Positions 8,848 through 17,900 of a stretch of 64,000 bases of DNA are shown piece by piece (the first letter of the stretch is position 1; every line of letters begins with the position of its first letter). Origin of the DNA: Streptomyces sp. Mut1 (lineage in GTDB: Bacteria > Actinomycetota > Actinomycetes > Streptomycetales > Streptomycetaceae); assembly GCF_030719295.1 (NCBI RefSeq), contig NZ_CP120997.1, positions 5,715,501 through 5,779,500 of the forward strand. Reading direction: 5' to 3'. The notes beneath the pieces are model-generated. The model was not told where the DNA came from. It searched no databases and worked only from the letters and a program-made list of their open reading frames with translations. A program made the position numbers and the translations under genes.

Positions 8848-9869
8848 CGGACCGGCCCACCCGCTGGACGCGCGCCTTCCGGGCCCGCCGCCCGACCGGC
8901 TCGCGCACCCGCCGACTGCTCGAACTGCACCTGGCGGTCATCGTGCTCGCCGGGATCGTCTCGATGACCGCGCTGCTCGTCTCCTACCGCGAGGTGCAGA
9001 ACGCCGCCGGCGAGATGCGCACCCACGCCGCCCCCGCCGTCCAGGGCGTCGCCGCCACCCAGCTGGCGCTGCTGCGCGCCCACCAGGAGGCCCAGGCGTC
9101 CGTGGACAGCGGCATCGACGAGGTCGTCGGCGCCGGGGCACGCTACGAGGCCCAGCTCTCCGCCGCCAACCAGGGCCTGTCCCGGCTCTCCGACGTACAG
9201 ATCGACGGGGAGCGCGGCCGGGGCGTGCTGAAGACCGTCACCGGCGTGCTGACCTCGTACAGCGGCTCCATCACGCCCGGGACCGTCAAGTACGTGGACG
9301 ACAACCTGATGCAGCGGCAGAAGATGAGCGAGGCCAAGCGCCTCCTCGACCGGCCGGGCACCGGGGTCGTGCCCCGCCTGGACGTCCTCCAGCACCACCA
9401 GATGCGGCGGATGAGCCGGATCAGCTCCCTGGGCCCCCTCCAGGCCACCGGCTGGGCGGTCGCCGAACTGGGCCTGCTGGTCCTCGCCCTGACCACGCTC
9501 AGCGCGCTGTGGCTGCTGCGCCGCCGCTGCGGCCGCTCCCTGGACGCCTGGCTGCTGCCGGCGCTCCTGGTGGCCCTCGCCCTGGCCGTCGTACCGCTGT
9601 GGGCGACCGTCGGCACCCAGGAACGGCTGGACACCGCGCGCCACGAGCTGGTGCGGATCGAACAACGGGCCGACCGTCACGCGGACCTCGCGGAGGACCA
9701 GAGTTACGTCACCCGCACCTCCACCGCCCTGCACGGCCGGCTGGAGGCCGAGCGCTGGCAGAGCTGGACCTACTACGGGGCGCTCGGCGGCGGCGCGCTG
9801 ATCATCCTGCTGCCGGTCGCGGGCCTCAGCCGCAGGCTCAACGCCGACTACTACTGGAGGGCCGGATGA
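8844..9869 (+). CDS. four-helix membrane signalling protein, GlnX-like
   Basis: A 341-residue membrane protein with predicted transmembrane helices near residues 27-49, 205-226, 236-258 and 310-330. A roughly 150-residue, mostly helical extracellular domain sits between helices 1 and 2, and a shorter one between helices 3 and 4. This matches the layout of mycobacterial GlnX, which links the solute-binding lipoprotein GlnH to the kinase PknG. No HAMP, kinase or chemotaxis output domain is seen, so its cytoplasmic partner is probably another gene product. GTG 8844 overlaps the vWA stop, and its own stop overlaps an ATG at 9866. Homology to GlnX is inferred from topology and neighbourhood, not from sequence identity. 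Confidence 0.7.
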   Translation: MTDRPTRWTRAFRARRPTGSRTRRLLELHLAVIVLAGIVSMTALLVSYREVQNAAGEMRTHAAPAVQGVAATQLALLRAHQEAQASVDSGIDEVVGAGARYEAQLSAANQGLSRLSDVQIDGERGRGVLKTVTGVLTSYSGSITPGTVKYVDDNLMQRQKMSEAKRLLDRPGTGVVPRLDVLQHHQMRRMSRISSLGPLQATGWAVAELGLLVLALTTLSALWLLRRRCGRSLDAWLLPALLVALALAVVPLWATVGTQERLDTARHELVRIEQRADRHADLAEDQSYVTRTSTALHGRLEAERWQSWTYYGALGGGALIILLPVAGLSRRLNADYYWRAG

Positions 9870-9900
9870 CAGGCCGGCCCAGGCGCTTCTGCTCGCCCTC

Positions 9901-11106
9901 GTGCTGCTCCTGACGACGGCCGGCTGCGGCCTCGCGGCCCCCGGCGGCAGCGACGCCGAACCGAAGGTGACGATCCTCGGCCCCTGGACCGGCGCGCAGG
10001 AGGACCGGTTCACGGATGTCCTGGACGGCTTCGGCATCCCGTACACCTACCAGGGCACCGCCGCCACCCGCGAGGTGCTGCTCGCCGAGGTCCAGGCCGG
10101 CAACCCGCCCGACATCGCGATCCTGCCCGGCGTCGGCGAACTCGTGGAGTACGCCGCCGAGGGCCGGCTGAACCGCCTGGGCGACCTGTACGACAGCAAG
10201 GAGTACGGCACCCCGTGGCGCCCCGCGGCCCAGGGGCTGGCGGACGACCTGTGGGTCCCGCTCAAGGCCGACCTCAAGTCCATCGCCTGGTACCGCGACG
10301 GCGAGGCCCCACCACCCCAGCCGGCCCCGCTGAGCGCCTGGTGCGCCGGCATGGGCGACGACGGCTCGTCCGGCTGGCCCGGCAGCGACTGGATCGAGGA
10401 CCTGCTCCTCCAGCAGGCGGGACCGGCGCTGTACGCGCGCTGGGCGACCGGTGACCTGGACTGGACCGCCGACTACGTCGTCACCGCCTGGACCACCTGG
10501 GCGGGCCTGCTCTCCCAGGGCTCGCGCGCACAGCGCCGGGCGATCCTGGAGAGCGACCACCGGGGCCCGGAGGGCGGGAACGGGCTGCTCTTCGGCGGCG
10601 GCTGCACCGTCGAACACCAGGGCTCCTTCGCCCGCTCCTTCTACGGGGACCGCCAGGGCCGGGCCGTCCTCACCGACTCGGCGGGGCTGCTGCCGGGCGG
10701 CCCGTACAGGGTGCGGGGCCACGAGGTCTCGGCCGACTTCGCCGCGCTCTTCGGCGGGGGTGACGCGGCCCGCGCGCTGATCCGGCGGCTCGCCTCCGAG
10801 AAGGCCCAGGAGGAATGGGGCCGCGAGGGCGGGGTGTTTTCGGCCAATTCCGCGGTGCCGGCCCGCAAGGGCGAGGTCGAGAAGCAGGTGAGCAGCCGCC
10901 TCACGGACCAGGGGGTGCCGCTGTGCCTGGACGCGTCGGACGTCATGCCGGCGGCGGTGCGGGACGCGTTCTACGAGGCGGTGCTGCTGACCGTGGCGCA
11001 TCCGGACGAGCCGGTGCGCGCCCGCCTCGAAGGCATCCAGAAGGTGCAGGACGCCCAGCCCGCCACCATCCCCCGGCTCACGGGTGTGTGCGGCAGACCA
11101 CAGTGA
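9901..11106 (+). CDS. orphan extracellular solute-binding lipoprotein (family 1-like), start possibly frameshifted
   Basis: A periplasmic-binding-protein fold of the sugar-type family 1, with 401 residues from GTG 9901. It has a lipobox TAGC and probable extracellular anchoring through Cys9. No ABC permease or ATPase gene is nearby, so a sensory rather than transport role is likely, as for GlnH in the GlnH-GlnX-PknG pathway. The start is odd. GTG 9901 gives a signal sequence with no basic n-region. ATG 9866, which overlaps the previous stop and would encode MTGRPRR, is in another frame and stops within 15 codons. One extra base near 9880-9886 would join MTGRPRR to LLLALVLLLTTAGC, a normal signal peptide. 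This is a recent frameshift, a sequencing error or a weak alternative start. Confidence 0.75.
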   Translation: MLLLTTAGCGLAAPGGSDAEPKVTILGPWTGAQEDRFTDVLDGFGIPYTYQGTAATREVLLAEVQAGNPPDIAILPGVGELVEYAAEGRLNRLGDLYDSKEYGTPWRPAAQGLADDLWVPLKADLKSIAWYRDGEAPPPQPAPLSAWCAGMGDDGSSGWPGSDWIEDLLLQQAGPALYARWATGDLDWTADYVVTAWTTWAGLLSQGSRAQRRAILESDHRGPEGGNGLLFGGGCTVEHQGSFARSFYGDRQGRAVLTDSAGLLPGGPYRVRGHEVSADFAALFGGGDAARALIRRLASEKAQEEWGREGGVFSANSAVPARKGEVEKQVSSRLTDQGVPLCLDASDVMPAAVRDAFYEAVLLTVAHPDEPVRARLEGIQKVQDAQPATIPRLTGVCGRPQ

Positions 11107-11259
11107 GCCTTTGTGGAACCTCCACAAGCGATGGCGGGTACCGGCTGGTACTTCGCCTGCATGGCTCCGGGCTTCTGTCAGGCTCCACCAGTAAACCGGG
11201 CAGGAGACTGTACGGAGTCGACGGCAGGATTTTCTTGGCCGGGTTCGTAGGGTCGGTAC
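11107..11259 (+). promoter_or_regulatory. accB upstream region with palindrome
   Basis: The gap contains a perfect inverted repeat, TTGTGGA-ACC-TCCACAA (11111-11127), directly after the solute-binding protein stop. It could be an operator for accB or a weak terminator, but no U-tract follows. No convincing -35/-10 pair was found. Confidence 0.35.
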
Positions 11260-12843
11260 ATGACCGTTGTGGACGAAACCCAGGGCGAGCCGAGCGACAC
11301 CCGCGGCCGTGTGGCCGAACTGCTGGCACTGCGCGAGCAGGCCCGGCGCGGACCCAGTGACCGGGCGACCGAGGCGCAGCACGCCAAGGGCAAGCTGACC
11401 GCCCGCGAGCGCATCGAGCTGCTCGTGGACCCGGGTTCGTTCCACGAGGTCGAGCAGCTGCGCCGGCACCGGGCGACGGGTTTCGGCCTGGAGGCGAAGA
11501 AGCCGTACACCGATGGTGTGATCACCGGGTGGGGCACGGTGGATGGCCGGACGGTGTTCGTGTACGCGCACGACTTCCGGATCTTCGGCGGTGCGCTGGG
11601 CGAGGCTCACGCGACGAAGATCCATAAGATCATGGACATGGCGATCTCGGCCGGTGCGCCGCTGGTCTCGCTGAACGACGGCGCGGGTGCCCGTATCCAG
11701 GAGGGCGTCTCGGCGCTCGCCGGGTACGGGGGGATCTTCCAGCGCAACACCAGGGCGTCCGGTGTCATCCCGCAGATCAGCGTGATGCTCGGCCCGTGTG
11801 CGGGCGGCGCGGCCTACAGCCCCGCCCTCACCGACTTCGTGTTCATGGTCCGTGAGACCTCGCAGATGTTCATCACCGGTCCGGACGTCGTCAAGGCGGT
11901 CACGGGCGAGGAGATCACCCAGAACGGCCTCGGCGGGGCAGATGTGCACGCGGAGACCTCGGGCGTCGCGCACTTCGCGTACGACGACGAGGAGACCTGC
12001 ATCGCCGAGGTCCGCTACCTCATCGGGATGCTGCCCTCCAACAACCGGGAGAACCCGCCCACCGCGGCGAGCGACGACCCGGCCGACCGGCGCGGCGACA
12101 CCCTCCTGGACCTCGTGCCGGCCGATGGCAACCGCCCGTACGACATGCACAAGGTGATCGAGGAGCTCGTCGACGACGGGGACTACCTGGAGATCCACGA
12201 GCGCTGGGCCCGCAACATCATCTGCGCGCTGGCCCGGATGGACGGCCAGGTCGTCGGGATCGTCGCCAACCAGCCGCAGGCCCTGGCGGGCGTGCTGGAC
12301 ATCGAGGCGTCCGAGAAAGCCGCACGCTTCGTACAGATGTGCGACGCCTTCAACATCCCCATCATCACTCTTCTGGACGTCCCCGGCTTCCTGCCCGGCG
12401 TCGACCAGGAGCACGGTGGAATCATCCGCCACGGCGCGAAGCTGCTCTACGCCTACTGCAACGCGACGGTGCCCAGGATCTCCCTGATCCTGCGCAAGGC
12501 CTACGGCGGCGCCTACATCGTCATGGACAGCCAGTCCATCGGCGCCGACCTCACCTACGCCTGGCCCACCAACGAGATCGCCGTCATGGGCGCCGAAGGC
12601 GCCGCCAACGTCATCTTCCGCCGCCAGATCGCCGAGGCCCAGGACCCCGAAGCCATGCGCACCCGCATGGTCAAGGAGTACAAGACCGAGCTGATGCACC
12701 CGTACTACGCAGCCGAACGCGGACTCGTGGACGACGTCATCGACCCCGCCGAAACCCGCGAGGTCCTGATCGCCTCGCTCGCGATGCTCCGCTCCAAGCA
12801 CGCCGACCTGCCGGCCCGCAAGCACGGCAACCCCCCGCAGTAG
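11260..12843 (+). CDS. accB: acyl-CoA carboxylase beta (carboxyltransferase) subunit AccB
   Basis: Transfers carboxyl groups from biotin to acyl-CoA, giving malonyl-, methylmalonyl- or ethylmalonyl-CoA for fatty acid and polyketide synthesis. It acts with a biotinylated alpha subunit encoded elsewhere and the epsilon subunit encoded next door. The 527 residues contain the N and C carboxyltransferase domains with the oxyanion-hole signatures ALAGYGGIF and RKAYGGAY. Residue 420 is Ile (GGAYIVMDS). In the S. coelicolor enzymes, Ile at this site marks AccB (accepts acetyl-, propionyl- and butyryl-CoA), while Asp marks PccB, so AccB is preferred over a propionyl-specific PccB. The name is used in the Streptomyces sense; it is not the biotin carrier protein. 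Confidence 0.95.
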   Translation: MTVVDETQGEPSDTRGRVAELLALREQARRGPSDRATEAQHAKGKLTARERIELLVDPGSFHEVEQLRRHRATGFGLEAKKPYTDGVITGWGTVDGRTVFVYAHDFRIFGGALGEAHATKIHKIMDMAISAGAPLVSLNDGAGARIQEGVSALAGYGGIFQRNTRASGVIPQISVMLGPCAGGAAYSPALTDFVFMVRETSQMFITGPDVVKAVTGEEITQNGLGGADVHAETSGVAHFAYDDEETCIAEVRYLIGMLPSNNRENPPTAASDDPADRRGDTLLDLVPADGNRPYDMHKVIEELVDDGDYLEIHERWARNIICALARMDGQVVGIVANQPQALAGVLDIEASEKAARFVQMCDAFNIPIITLLDVPGFLPGVDQEHGGIIRHGAKLLYAYCNATVPRISLILRKAYGGAYIVMDSQSIGADLTYAWPTNEIAVMGAEGAANVIFRRQIAEAQDPEAMRTRMVKEYKTELMHPYYAAERGLVDDVIDPAETREVLIASLAMLRSKHADLPARKHGNPPQ

Positions 12844-12907
12844 TCCGAGGCCCCGCAGCGACCCTGTGAGCCCGCGAACAGCTGCCCAGAAGACGGAGAG
12901 ACACACC

Positions 12908-13114
12908 ATGAGCACTGCCACCGCCGAGTCCGTGCTGCGCGTCGAGAAGGGTCTCGCCGACCCCGAGGAGCTGGCCGCCGTCACCGCGGTCCTGCTCGCC
13001 CGCGCGGCCGCCCAGCCCGCCGAGATCCCCGCCCTCCGGGGCCGCGACACGGCAGGCTGGCGCCGCCTGGAGCGCACCCCCGGCTTCCGGGCGCCCCACA
13101 GCTGGCAGGGCTGA
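12908..13114 (+). CDS. accE: acyl-CoA carboxylase epsilon subunit AccE
   Basis: A 68-residue accessory subunit found in actinobacterial acyl-CoA carboxylases. It stabilises the alpha-beta complex and raises its activity. An acidic, alanine-rich helix (residues 8-40, EELAAVTAVLLARA) leads to the conserved C-terminal tail ending in HSWQG. It lies 64 bases after accB, preceded by GGAGAG, and its transcript ends at the hairpin at 13190, so accB-accE is a simple two-gene unit. Confidence 0.9.
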   Translation: MSTATAESVLRVEKGLADPEELAAVTAVLLARAAAQPAEIPALRGRDTAGWRRLERTPGFRAPHSWQG

Positions 13115-13189
13115 CCCCCGGGCGGGCCGAATCGAGCCCGTCCGGAGATCGAGGACAAGCAAGGCCGCCAGACCGGGCGGCACACGCAC

Positions 13190-13223
13190 GAGGGCCCCGC
13201 ACTCACAGGAGTGCGGGGCCCTC
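13190..13223. terminator. bidirectional hairpin terminator between accE and cvnD
   Basis: A perfect 15-bp inverted repeat with an ACAG loop separates the convergent accE and conservon transcripts. Confidence 0.85.
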
Positions 13224-13239
13224 GCGCGTACGGCGGCAC

Positions 13240-13821
13240 CTACCGCAGGCGGGCCATCAACGCGTGCTCGACCAGTGTGATCAGCGCGCTCTTCGCATCC
13301 GCCCGGTGCCGCGCGTCCGTCGTCAGGATCGGCGTGTCCGGTCCGATCTGGAGCGCTTCGCGCACCTCGTCGGGGGTGTACGGCTGGTGTCCGTCGAAGC
13401 CGTTGAGGGCGATGACGAACGGGAGTCCGCTGTTCTCGAAGTAGTCGACCGCCGGGAAGCAGTCGGCGAGCCTGCGGGTGTCGACGAGGACGACGGCGCC
13501 GATGGCGCCGCGTACCAGGTCGTCCCACATGAACCAGAAGCGGTCCTGGCCCGGTGTACCGAAGAGGTACAGGATCAGGTCCTGGTCCAGCGTGATGCGG
13601 CCGAAGTCCATCGCCACCGTCGTGGTGGTCTTGTCCCCCGTGTGTGTCAGGTCGTCGATGCCCGCCGACGCGGACGTCATCACGGCTTCGGTGCGCAGCG
13701 GATTGATCTCCGAGACGGCACCGACAAACGTGGTCTTACCCACGCCGAACCCGCCTGCTACCACGATCTTCGCCGAGGTAGTGGAGCGGGCCGCTCCGCC
13801 GCTAGAGCTTTCGAAGTCCAC
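13240..13821 (-). CDS. conservon small GTPase (CvnD-type), first conservon
   Basis: A Ras-like ATP/GTP-binding protein of 193 residues and the last gene of its conservon. The P-loop is GGFGVGKT (23-30) and the switch II element is FGTPGQ (89-93 region). The NKxD motif is replaced by NGFD (141-144), so guanine specificity is not certain. In conservons this protein is thought to form a membrane-associated complex with the sensor ATPase, roadblock and DUF742 proteins, like eukaryotic G-protein signalling. It overlaps the DUF742 gene by 20 bases, implying translational coupling. About 306 bases are identical to the paralogous gene at 18526, while the flanks differ. Confidence 0.92.
   Translation of the reverse strand: MDFESSSGGAARSTTSAKIVVAGGFGVGKTTFVGAVSEINPLRTEAVMTSASAGIDDLTHTGDKTTTTVAMDFGRITLDQDLILYLFGTPGQDRFWFMWDDLVRGAIGAVVLVDTRRLADCFPAVDYFENSGLPFVIALNGFDGHQPYTPDEVREALQIGPDTPILTTDARHRADAKSALITLVEHALMARLR
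13327..13632. repeat. identical 306-bp segment shared with 18613-18918 (copy 1)
   Basis: By direct reading this part of the first GTPase gene matches the second copy base for base. Differences start immediately on both sides. This suggests gene conversion between the two conservons. Confidence 0.85.
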
Positions 13822-14428
13822 TGAGCACCCTTTCGAGCAGTGTCACATCTGGCTGGCCGCCGGCGGACTCGTCGCCGCCGGGCTGGTGGATAGCGACGAG
13901 TCCGGCCTCTGCCAGGTCGGCTACGAGGATCCGGGCCACGCCGAGGGGGATCGAGAGGAGGGCCGAGATCTCGGCCACCGACTTGATCTCGAAGCACAGC
14001 CGGCAGATCCGCTGGTGCTCGGGCAACTGCCCTTGCAGCCGGGACGGATCAGCCGTGGTACTGACCAACGCCTCAATCGCGAGTTGGTAGCGCGGTCGGG
14101 TCCGCCCACCTGTCATGGCGTACGGACGAACCAGCGGATTGTGCGCGACCGGAGCCGGCTCGGGAGCCCGCCGCGGCTGCACCGGCTGGATACGGGGAGG
14201 CTGCTGCGGACCGTCCAGCCGGTGCGGACGCCGCGGGCGTCCCGGCTGCTGGGGCTCCTGCTGGGGCCAGTCGGAGCCCTGGCCGTGCTGCGGCTGCCGG
14301 TACGGCTGGTAGGGCTGCTGACCGCCCTGTCTGCCGGGTGCGGAGGGGAAGTTGAAACGATCGTCCCCGTGCTCACCCGATACGTGCCGACCACCGTCGA
14401 ACCGGTGCCCGCCTGGGGGTGTACCCAC
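13802..14428 (-). CDS. DUF742 protein (CvnC-type) with long proline/glutamine-rich N-terminus, first conservon
   Basis: A 208-residue protein of the DUF742 family, which has a winged-helix-like core. The N-terminal 95 residues are low complexity (QQPYQPYRQPQHGQG). The core begins at PLVRPYAMTGGRTRP and ends in LERVLSGLRKL. GTG 14428 is supported by GGAGGAGG seven bases upstream. The second conservon's homologue lacks most of the N-terminal tail. The stop region overlaps the GTPase start. Its function in the conservon complex is not biochemically clear. Confidence 0.88.
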   Translation of the reverse strand: MGTPPGGHRFDGGRHVSGEHGDDRFNFPSAPGRQGGQQPYQPYRQPQHGQGSDWPQQEPQQPGRPRRPHRLDGPQQPPRIQPVQPRRAPEPAPVAHNPLVRPYAMTGGRTRPRYQLAIEALVSTTADPSRLQGQLPEHQRICRLCFEIKSVAEISALLSIPLGVARILVADLAEAGLVAIHQPGGDESAGGQPDVTLLERVLSGLRKL

Positions 14429-14517
14429 GATGCCTCCTCCGCCTGCCGGTCCCGAATCCAGTGGGTCCGCGCCACCGAACCCTATGGCGCGGTGCCGCGA
14501 AACGCACTGTCTGTCTA

Positions 14518-14940
14518 CTAGTTAAGAAGACTTCCCTGAAGCTCGGCGCGCAGGTCCGGAGTGAGGACGCTGCCGGCACGGTCGACCAGAAGGGCCATTT
14601 CGTACCCAACCAGGCCGATGTCGGCGTCCGGGTGGGCGAGAACGGCCAGCGAGGATCCGTCGGAAACGGACATGATGAAGAGGAATCCGCGTTCCATCTC
14701 CACAACCGTCTGATTCACCGCGCCGCCCTCGAAGATCCGCGAGGCGCCGGCCGTCAGCGAGGTCAGCCCGGAGGCGACCGCCGCCAGCTGGTCGGCACGG
14801 TCCCGCGGGAATCCCTCGGACATCGCCAGCAGGAGTCCGTCGGCGGAGACCACCACCGTGTGCGACACCCCGGGGGTGTTGTCCACGAAGTTGGTGATCA
14901 ACCAGTTCAGATTCTGCGCCGCCTGGCTCATCGGGCTCAC
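14518..14940 (-). CDS. roadblock/LC7 domain protein (CvnB-type), first conservon
   Basis: A 140-residue roadblock/LC7 protein, a fold that in bacteria regulates partner small GTPases, here presumably the CvnD protein. GTG 14940 was chosen because AGGAG lies seven bases upstream. It begins one base after the sensor gene's TAG, so the genes are coupled. An internal ATG at 14931 (MSQAAQNLNW) is the alternative start. The sequence differs from the second conservon's copy at only a few residues (for example AVNQ versus AVSQ, and the C-terminal N versus H). Confidence 0.92.
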   Translation of the reverse strand: MSPMSQAAQNLNWLITNFVDNTPGVSHTVVVSADGLLLAMSEGFPRDRADQLAAVASGLTSLTAGASRIFEGGAVNQTVVEMERGFLFIMSVSDGSSLAVLAHPDADIGLVGYEMALLVDRAGSVLTPDLRAELQGSLLN

Positions 14941-14941
14941 A

Positions 14942-17900
14942 CTAACGCTCCTGGTTGTAGGTATTACTTGTGTCCGAACCCGCGTTGCGTCCCCGCAGGA
15001 CACCGCGCCGCAGGTTGCTCAGCCTGCCACGCACGTCCTCCGGAGCGCGGGAGACCTGGGGGCCGCCCTGCTGGGTCTGTTCGGCTGTGCCCTCGACCAG
15101 ATTGGCCTTGGGCACGCGCCGGGGAAGACCGGACGGGGTTATCCCGCCTGCCTTCGGCTCCCGGAGCTTCTCGGCCCGCTCCCAGCGCTCGTCGTTGGCC
15201 GAGCGCCAGTCGTCGGAGCCGTCGTTTCCGGCGTTTCCGTCGGGGGCCTGTCGCGCCGGCGACGGCTGCTGCGGCGGTTCCTGCCCCAGCGGCCCCTCCT
15301 GCGCGGCATCGGGCCGGCCGTTCCCGCGGCCCGTGGGCTGCCAGTGCTGCTGGCCGCCCCGGCGCGGAAGACCGGCTTCGGTGAGTTCGTGGCCGGCGTT
15401 CGGGGCGGGGCCCGAACGCTCGAAGCCTACGTGTTCCCGCGACTCGGCGGGAGCGCTCGCCACAGATTCCGCTTCCGGCTGCGCCACCGGCTCGAAGCCG
15501 TTCGAGTACGCCTCCTGACCAGGCCACTCTTCCTGCTGGGGCTGGGCGCCGTACTGCTCGTCATATGCCTGCTGGGGGGCCTCGGCAGCCGCGTATGCAG
15601 CCTCCGGATAGCCGCCCTGGGAGGGGTCGTAGCCGTCGTAGCCCTGCTGCCCGGCGTAGCCGGTGCCGCCGGGGTACGGGTCGTAGCCGCCTTCGTAGCC
15701 CGGCTGCGCGTAACCCTGCTGCCCCGCCTGGACCGCCTGCCCGTCCTGCTGCGGTTCCTGGCCGTACTGCTGAGCCGCGTAGGGGTCCTCGGCGCCGGCG
15801 CCGGCGTCGGAGCCGTACCCGGCCTCGGCGTACTGCTGCTCGCCGCCGGTCTGCGCCTCCAGCGCCGCGCGGCGCTCCTCCCGCATCAGCGAGCGGCCCA
15901 CCGGGTCGAGCTGCGGGGCGTCCGTGGACGGCTCCTCGTAGCGCGAGTCGTCGAAGCCGAGTTCGGCCGCCGTACGCAGCTGCGGCTGCTGCGGCAGCGC
16001 GTCGAAGGCCTGCTGCTGCGGAATCATCGAGGAGACGGTGAAGTCGTCCTGGTCCGGGGCCTCGCCGCCGCCACCGTGGGTGATCGCGTCCGGCAGCATG
16101 ACCAGCGAGGTCGTGCCGGCCTGCTCGCCCGAGGGGCGCAGCTGGACCCGGATGCCGTGCCGGTCGGCGAGCCTGCCGACCACGAACAGGCCCATGCGCT
16201 GGGAGACCGCCGCGTCCACCGTCGGCGGGTTGGCGAGCTTGTGGTTGATGTCGGCGAAGTCCTCGGCGGTGAGGCCGATGCCCTTGTCGTGGATCTCGAT
16301 CATCACGCGGCTGTCGGGCAGCCGGGTCGCGGTGACCCGCACCTTGGTCTGCGGCGAGGAGAAGGTGGTGGCGTTCTCCAGCAGCTCGGCCAGCAGGTGC
16401 ACGAGGTCGGTGACGGACTGACCGTGGATCTCGGTCTCGGGGACGCCGGACAGCTCGATGCGCTCGTAGGACTCCACCTCGGAGGAGGCGGCGCGCAACA
16501 CGTCCACCAGCGGCACCGGCTGGTTCCAGCGGCGGCCCGGCTCCTCGCCCGCGAGGACGAGCAGGTTCTCGCCGTTGCGCCGCATACGGGTCGCCAGGTG
16601 GTCCAGCCGGAACAGGCTCTCCAGCTGGTCCGGGTCGGCCTCGTTGTTCTCCAGGTCGGTGATGAGGGTCAGCTGGCCCTCGATGAGCGACTGGTTGCGG
16701 CGCGAGAGGTTGGTGAAGATCGCGTTGACGTTGCCCCGGAGCATGGCCTGCTCGGCCGCGAGCCGGACCGCCTCGCGGTGCACCTGGTCGAAGGCGCGGG
16801 CGACCTCGCCGATCTCGTCCTGACTGTTGATCGGGATCGGCTGGACACGGGTGTCGACCCGGCCCGGGTCGGTCCGCGAGAGCTGGTCGACCAGCGAGGG
16901 CAGCCGCTGCTCGGCGATGCCGAAGGCGGCGGTACGCAGCCGGCGCATCGAGCGGCTCATCTGCCGGGCCATGAGCCCGGCCAGGACGAAGGCGGCCAGC
17001 AGGGCGACGAGCACGATCGTCGCGTTGACGACGGCGTCGGTGCGGGCGCTGGACGAGATGTCCGCGGCCTCGGCCACCGCCCGGTCCACGAGCTCGTCCT
17101 CGACCGTGGTGTAGCCGTCGAACTTGGCGGTCGCCGCGGCCATCCAGGTCTCGGGGGTGATCCCCTTCGCCTTCAGCTGGGCCGGGTCCTTGCCGAGGCC
17201 GATCTCCTGGGCCATGCCGTCGTAGACCGAGCCGTCGATGGTCGGCGGTGTCACGAACGGAACCCCGGCCGCGTCCGCCTTCTGCTTGGCGGCCTTCAGC
17301 TCGGCGGCGCCGGCGGTGGCCTTGGCGGTCATGACCTGCTTCAGCCGGGCCGCGTCGGCCTCCGTACCACCGGAGGTGAACTCACCGAGGGCGATCTGCT
17401 CCAGGTAGTTGTACGAGCCGAAGGCCTTCACCTGGTCGTTGAACTTGCCGCTCTCCTTGCTGGGACGCACCAGGAGGTGCATACCAATGGAGCGCTGAAG
17501 CGATTCTGCGGCCTTGGCCAGTTCGATCGCGTAGACGGTACGGCCGTAGCTGGTGATGTTGCCGGTGCCGAGGCCCAGTTCGTTGCAGAACTCCATGAGG
17601 GAGTGCTGCACCTGGACGTAGCCCTCTTCGGTCTTCACCGGGTCCATGGCGGCGGTGTAGGCGGCCTTGCGCAGCTGCGGGAGCTTGGGCTCCTCCAGTT
17701 TGAACAGCTTGAGGCGGCGCTCCAGGCCCTGCGTGGCCGGCATCCCCTGGACGGCCTTGTCGAACTTCTCGGCGGCCGCGTCCGTGGTGGCGCGGGCCTC
17801 GGTGACGACGTCGTCGTCCCGCTTGTTCGACAGCAGCGGCTCGGCGGTGAGGTCGCGCTCGTTGAGGAGGGCCTGCCCGTACTCGGCGGCGGCGCGCACG

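Noticed and set aside
9838..13239. Very long minus-strand open frame opposite the binding-lipoprotein and accB-accE genes
   Set aside because: It runs antisense through clearly recognisable genes and has no family features; it is a by-product of high G/C at third positions.
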